The position numbers were made by a program, and so were the translations under genes. The notes beneath the pieces are model-generated. The model worked only from the letters and a program-made list of their open reading frames with translations, was not told where the DNA came from and did no database searches. Of a stretch of 52,648 nt of DNA, positions 49,055 to 52,648 are shown in pieces. Each line of letters opens with the position of its first letter. Within the stretch, counting starts at the first letter, position 1. The stretch lies in contig JAFAEX010000244.1 in the NCBI GenBank assembly GCA_023423795.1, positions 1-52,648 of the forward strand. Direction: 5' to 3'. This DNA is from Chloroflexota bacterium (lineage in GTDB: Bacteria; Chloroflexota; Chloroflexia; Thermomicrobiales; UBA6265).

Positions 49055-50608
49055 CTACAGGCCGACGGCGTCCAGTTCCTCGCGGAGGGCGCGGAGGGAC
49101 TTGTGCTGGAGTCGGAGCGCGGTGATGGTTTCGTCCCACTCGGCGGCGCGGCCGGCGGCGTGCAGTACTGCTTTCACGCTGGCAAGGAACTTGGCGGCCT
49201 CCTTGTAGGACGAGCGCTGGCGGTTGGCGATGAGCCGGTCGGCGTGGCGGCGGTAGATCGCGACTGCAATGTCCGGGAAGTCGCGCTCGGCCGCGTGCGC
49301 CAGGTGCAGTTCCCGCGCGTGGTTGAACTCCGTGACCAACCATCCGAAATCGGATTCCTTGTGCTGCTCGCGCCGGCCGGCGCGCTCCCACTCCGCGTAG
49401 ACGGCGACCGCATCGGCGACGTTGCCTTCGGCCAGGAAGATCTCGGCCAGCGTGCCCCAGTGCTCCTTCCTGCGCAGCGTGGCGATCATCTTCGTCCGCG
49501 GTGCCGGCCACGGGTCGCCGGCGCCGGCCAGCCGCGCCGCCGCGTCCCGCACGAGGTTGTAGGAACGCTGGTCCATCGCGATGGCGAAGGCCCGGTTGGC
49601 CGCGTCGAGCGCCTCGTCCGGTTTCCCGTGGGCGGCGTAGCGGTACTCCAGCCAGCCCAGGTACTGGACGTCGTCGCGCGGCGCTTTCCCCTCCCGCTCC
49701 CAGAGCCGCGCTTCGACGAGTTCGAGCGCCCGGCGGACGCGCTCGGGGTCGCCGGACTCCTGCAGGTGGTCGGCGAAACGGGTGAGCGCGGACGGGTTGT
49801 CGAGGCGGCGCGCGGCCAGCCCGACCGCCTCGTCGAGCCGGCCGAGATCGACCAGCCCGGCGGCCGTTTCGTCCCAGAGTTCCGCCCGCCGGTACTCCTC
49901 CACCAGCAGTTCCGGCGGCATCCCGTCCTGGCCTTCGAGCAGGTCGAGGAAGCCGATGGCGGCGCGGTTGATCGAGCGCTGGCCGGAGTAGGCGTCCCGT
50001 TCCGGCTTGATCAACGCCCGGGCGCGGTGTTGCACCTCCTGCCGCTCGGCGGGCGAAGCGGCGACGGAGATCGCGATCGGCCCGGCGGCGGTGATGTCCC
50101 AGCCGCCCGATTCGATGTCGGCCTCCCACAACTCCATCAGCAGTTCGAACAGGCGTTGCCGGTCTCCCGGCGCGAGGCGCTGTTCTTCCGGCAGCCGCAT
50201 CTGTGCTTCGAAGCCGGCGGCCAGCACGGCGTCCGCCTGCCGCAGGATGTGGATCAGCGTGCCTTCCTCGTCGAGCGCGTGCTCGATGTCCGGCCCGATC
50301 ACCTCGACCATCGGCCCGAACACCGCCAGCGCGTCGCGCCAGTGCCCGGCGTCGGCGTAGGCGGTGCCGAGGGCGAGCAGGCGGTCGAGTTTGTCGGTAT
50401 CGTGCATCGGGCCGGAGGAACGGTACCGGCCGTCGTAGCGGTCGCAACCGTCCCAGACGCTGCCTTCGGCGACATCGATGGCGTCCCGGATCTGCCGCCG
50501 GATGGCGGCTTCATCGACCGTGTCCGACGACAGGGATGCCGTCGAGGGCAACGGGATCTCGATGAGGGATTCGAGGTCGGGCGCGCGGCGGAGCATCGTA
50601 TCGATCAA
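49055..50608 (-). CDS. C-terminal helical-repeat part of a SWIM zinc-finger protein
   Basis: This frame begins at TTG 50608 and has 517 residues. It is in the same frame as the SWIM-domain fragment upstream, separated from it by an in-frame TAG at 50665-50663. The product is mostly helical repeats, TPR- or HEAT-like (YADAGHWRDALAVFGPMVEV, LVDLGRLDEAVGLAARRLDN, AEGNVADAVAVYAEWERAGR). In known proteins of this type the SWIM finger is directly followed by such a repeat domain, so this is the C-terminal three quarters of one gene. A separate start at TTG 50608 is possible but no strong ribosome site was seen. The 3' end faces repeat copy D. Confidence 0.75.
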   Translation of the reverse strand: MIDTMLRRAPDLESLIEIPLPSTASLSSDTVDEAAIRRQIRDAIDVAEGSVWDGCDRYDGRYRSSGPMHDTDKLDRLLALGTAYADAGHWRDALAVFGPMVEVIGPDIEHALDEEGTLIHILRQADAVLAAGFEAQMRLPEEQRLAPGDRQRLFELLMELWEADIESGGWDITAAGPIAISVAASPAERQEVQHRARALIKPERDAYSGQRSINRAAIGFLDLLEGQDGMPPELLVEEYRRAELWDETAAGLVDLGRLDEAVGLAARRLDNPSALTRFADHLQESGDPERVRRALELVEARLWEREGKAPRDDVQYLGWLEYRYAAHGKPDEALDAANRAFAIAMDQRSYNLVRDAAARLAGAGDPWPAPRTKMIATLRRKEHWGTLAEIFLAEGNVADAVAVYAEWERAGRREQHKESDFGWLVTEFNHARELHLAHAAERDFPDIAVAIYRRHADRLIANRQRSSYKEAAKFLASVKAVLHAAGRAAEWDETITALRLQHKSLRALREELDAVGL

Positions 50609-50662
50609 GGCGACGAGGTCGTCGCGGGACTTGCCGGCGAGCAGTTCGCCGGTCGTCGGGCG

Positions 50663-51034
50663 CTACTCGAACGCCGCCGGGTCGGCGATCCAGTCCAGCA
50701 GCAGCGCGACGACGTGTTTGCAGAACCCGCCGCGTGGGCAGGAGCAGGCGTACCCAACCGGGTTGGCTTTCGGCCGCTTCTCGCCGTCGCCGGTGGCGGC
50801 CAGCGTCGCCGTGACCCGGTGGGGGCCGCCGCTGGACCCGTGGCAACCGGCGGCGATGGCCGGGCCGCGCCTGAGCCGCCCGAACAGGCGGTCCTGCCGG
50901 GCGTAGGCGCGGCCCCGATCGAAACTCGCGCGGTCGGTCTGCGCTTCCACCTGCGCGCTGGTGAGCGGCGCGATCCCGGCCGGCGGAGCGGGCGGTGCTG
51001 GTGTTGCGACGCTGCGGGACGAGGTGCGGGGCAT
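50663..51034 (-). CDS. SWIM zinc-finger domain protein, N-terminal part ended by in-frame TAG
   Basis: ATG 51034, with CGGAGG nine bases upstream, opens a 123-residue frame. Residues 30-60 hold SFDRGRAYARQDRLFGRLRR. Near the end is the SWIM signature YACSCPRGGFCKHVVALLLD (Cys-x-Cys ... Cys-x-His), which binds zinc and nucleic acid or protein. After DPAAFE a TAG stops translation, yet the same frame continues with RPTTGELLAGKSRDDLVALI and DTMLRRAPDLESL, exactly as expected for an intact SWIM protein. The ancestral gene was therefore about 659 residues (51034-49055). A point mutation, read error or stop read-through could explain it. Two macrodomain genes precede it on the same strand. Confidence 0.75.
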   Translation of the reverse strand: MPRTSSRSVATPAPPAPPAGIAPLTSAQVEAQTDRASFDRGRAYARQDRLFGRLRRGPAIAAGCHGSSGGPHRVTATLAATGDGEKRPKANPVGYACSCPRGGFCKHVVALLLDWIADPAAFE

Positions 51035-51144
51035 CTCGGAAGCCTCCGATTCGGGTAGGCGGACGGCCTGCCTCGGCAGCCTGCACCCAAGCGCCCGGTT
51101 CCGGCACCGGGCCGCACGGGCCAGCCTGCCGATGGGCGGTGGGA

Positions 51145-51723
51145 TCAGCCTGTCCGGGCGAGCGCGTCGGTAAACACCGCCAGCGCGTCCGTGCCGTGGC
51201 AGACCAGGACGACGCGCTCGATTTCCGGATGGGCGCGAACGTAGGCCGTCGCTTCCCGCGCCGCGATGCCGGCGGCCCGCTGCACCGGAAAGCCGTAGAC
51301 GCCGGTGCTGATCGCCGGGATCGAGATCGAACGCGCCCCGATCGCCGAGGCCAGCCAGAGCGCGTTGCGGTAGCAGCGCGCCAGCATGTCGTCTTCGCCA
51401 GTGGCGCCGCCGCGCCACTTCGGGCCGACCGTGTGGATCACCCATTGCGCGGGCAGGTTGAACGCCGGGGTGAGTCGGACCTCGCCGGTCGGGCAGCCGT
51501 CGAATTGGCGGCAAGCGTCCAGCAGGCGCGGCCCGGCCGCATTGTGAATGGCGGCGTCGATGCCGCCGCCGCCGCGCAAGGCCTCGTTGGCGGCGTTGAC
51601 GATGGCGTCCACGGGCAGTTTCGTGATGTTCGCTTCGATGGCTTCGACTCGGCCAACCACGCGCAATTCCTCCGTTCCGGCGGCACGGGGCCGCTTCGTG
51701 GCCACGCGGAAGAGAGGGTTCAT
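51145..51723 (-). CDS. Macrodomain (ADP-ribose-binding) protein, canonical active site
   Basis: The protein has 192 residues. After a 22-residue lead, VVGRVEAIEANITKLPVDAI starts the macro fold. IVNAANEALRGGGGIDAAIH has the catalytic-loop residues Asn43, Asn46 and the GGGGID turn of MacroD-type hydrolases, and PAISTGVYGFPVQRAA closes the phosphate loop. It should bind ADP-ribose and probably hydrolyse ADP-ribosyl esters on proteins or O-acetyl-ADP-ribose. It lies between a second macrodomain gene (82 bases upstream) and the SWIM gene (110 bases downstream), all minus strand, possibly one operon. Confidence 0.9.
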   Translation of the reverse strand: MNPLFRVATKRPRAAGTEELRVVGRVEAIEANITKLPVDAIVNAANEALRGGGGIDAAIHNAAGPRLLDACRQFDGCPTGEVRLTPAFNLPAQWVIHTVGPKWRGGATGEDDMLARCYRNALWLASAIGARSISIPAISTGVYGFPVQRAAGIAAREATAYVRAHPEIERVVLVCHGTDALAVFTDALARTG

Positions 51724-51805
51724 TGGGGAGATTCCCTACTCTCCTCCGAGGCGCAATTCTCGGCCAAGGGTCGGCGAAGGTGGTCCGCTCCGACGGCAGA
51801 AGGGG

Positions 51806-52399
51806 TTAGCCAATACTGAATTGTGCGCTCGACAGGTCGCCGCCGAACGTCGCTTCGATGCGGTCGATCTGGTCTCCGAACGCGGCGAAGGCCGAGCGGC
51901 CGCGGCAGACGAGTAGTACCTGCCGGATGGAGGCATCCTGCGCAAGATAGTCAGCGACGGTCCGAACCGCGATTTCGGCGGCGCGCTCGAGCGGAAAGCG
52001 GAAGGTGCCGGTGCTGATCGCGGGGATGGCGACCGTTCTCGCGTCGTAGAGGCTGGCGAGGGTAAGGGCGGTCACGTAGCAACTGGCGAGCAGGCCGTCC
52101 TCGCCCTGCCCGCCGCCGCGCCAGACGGGTCCTGCGGTATGGATCACCCAGCGCGCCGGCAAGCGGAACCCCGGCGTAATCCGGGACCGCCCGACCGGGC
52201 AGGGCATGAAGGTGGCGCAGGCGGTGGCCATCTCCGGCCCGGCGCCCTGGTGGACCGCCCAATCGACGCTGCCGGGCGCGCCGCCGGACATGGTCGGGTC
52301 CACCGCGTTGACGATGGCGTCCACCGCGAGCGCCGTGATGTCGGCCTGGATCACCTCGATCGGTCGCACTGGCCCTTCGCCTTCCCGTCCTCGTCGCAT
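51806..52399 (-). CDS. Macrodomain protein with divergent active-site loop
   Basis: The protein has 197 residues. It shares the fold and several words with its neighbour (VDAIVNA, LPARWVIHTAGPVWRGGG, AISTGTFRFPLERAA). The active-site loop differs: where MacroD enzymes have NAAN...GGGGVDGAIH, this protein reads NAVDPTMSGGAPGSVDWAVH, with Asp34 in place of the second Asn and an insertion in the glycine turn. It may bind ADP-ribose without hydrolysing it, or accept a different ligand. Being next to a canonical paralogue, it may pair one reader with one eraser of ADP-ribosylation. The start ATG 52399 is the first Met in frame. Confidence 0.85.
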   Translation of the reverse strand: MRRGREGEGPVRPIEVIQADITALAVDAIVNAVDPTMSGGAPGSVDWAVHQGAGPEMATACATFMPCPVGRSRITPGFRLPARWVIHTAGPVWRGGGQGEDGLLASCYVTALTLASLYDARTVAIPAISTGTFRFPLERAAEIAVRTVADYLAQDASIRQVLLVCRGRSAFAAFGDQIDRIEATFGGDLSSAQFSIG

Positions 52400-52519
52400 G
52401 GTCGTTCACGCTGGGGAATGTACGGGCATTGGGCGATGGGCCGCCACAGGTACGAGAGCCGCCGTGTACGCAGCGTCAGGGCACAGGGCCTTTCGCACCC
52501 GATCTATCGGTTGCCACCG

Positions 52520-52648
52520 TTATCCGGCGACGCAGCCGTTGTAGAAGAAGACCTCCAGCACCACCCGCCCGGTCGGCACGTCGCCCGAGGTGTCGCCGAA
52601 CGGCTGGCTTCCGGTCCCCTCGGTGAACGTCTCGGGGAACTCCGCGAA
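52520..52648 (-). CDS. C-terminal end of an unidentified protein, cut by the window edge
   Basis: On the minus strand the right edge enters an open frame of 42 residues ending in TAA (52522-52520). It reads TFTEGTGSQPFGDTSGDVPT then GRVVLEVFFYNGCVAG. The composition, rich in Gly, Thr and Ser with an aromatic end, suggests an extracytosolic β protein, but no family can be named. It is 120 bases upstream of the macrodomain gene and in the same direction. Confidence 0.5.
   Translation of the reverse strand, partial: FAEFPETFTEGTGSQPFGDTSGDVPTGRVVLEVFFYNGCVAG

Noticed and set aside
1..52648. tRNA, rRNA, riboswitch or replication-origin features
   Set aside because: I saw no cloverleaf with a conserved T-arm, rRNA segment, known riboswitch core or DnaA-box cluster by reading; a covariance-model search would be decisive and could not be run.

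Overview
The window is uniformly GC-rich. Its gene content resembles a high-GC Chloroflexota, most like the Thermomicrobia/Sphaerobacter type: PrsW with a zinc ribbon, SH3-rich lysozyme-like secreted proteins, orphan multi-PAS kinases, CUT1 and CUT2 sugar importers, a split-subunit transhydrogenase, and dispersed palindromic repeats. This assignment is inferred from gene content and composition. There is no rRNA, tRNA or other phylogenetic marker to confirm it, and I saw no CRISPR array or intact insertion sequence.

Layout. 1-10.3 kb, mostly minus strand: a truncated secreted serine protease, a decayed transposase-like remnant, a PrsW-type membrane protease, a three-SH3 lytic transglycosylase-like protein, a PfkB kinase translationally coupled to a cyclase-family hydrolase, and a first sensor kinase. 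10.4-17.6 kb: a very large sensor kinase (minus), then an acyl-CoA dehydrogenase overlapping an ADP-forming acyl-CoA synthetase (plus). 18-26 kb: a LacI repressor, a CUT1 sugar importer without its ATPase, and two ADP-ribosylglycohydrolase-family enzymes, probably one catabolic operon. 26-33 kb: two MFS transporters, a 50-residue membrane peptide, an XRE-cupin regulator, and an FAD amine oxidase overlapping a CitE-like lyase. 33-41 kb: purH, NDH-2, nhaA and pntAA-pntAB-pntB, a redox and ion-balance group. 41-45.5 kb: a complete CUT2 (ribose-type) importer. 45.6-49 kb: a frameshifted antitoxin/PIN-toxin pair, an MFS transporter coupled to a nucleoside deoxyribosyltransferase-like enzyme, and a GNAT acetyltransferase. 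49-52.4 kb (minus): a SWIM zinc-finger protein split by an in-frame TAG, preceded by two macrodomain proteins. The right edge cuts an unidentified gene.

Two themes stand out. (1) ADP-ribose and nucleoside chemistry recurs: two ADP-ribosylglycohydrolase homologues in a sugar-importer operon, two tandem macrodomains next to a SWIM protein, a deoxyribosyltransferase-like enzyme paired with an MFS carrier, a PfkB kinase and a ribose-type importer. A salvage route for ribosylated compounds is a reasonable hypothesis, not a demonstrated one. (2) A heptanucleotide palindromic repeat family occurs four times (4147-4318, 22508-22594, 43183-43338, 48941-49046). It has AGTGCCG heptads on one arm, CGGCACT heptads on the other and a conserved core. 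In every copy one arm begins within about five bases of the stop codon of a flanking gene. Other palindromes include a 31-bp perfect inverted repeat, a related 38-bp one, and a 27-bp perfect one.
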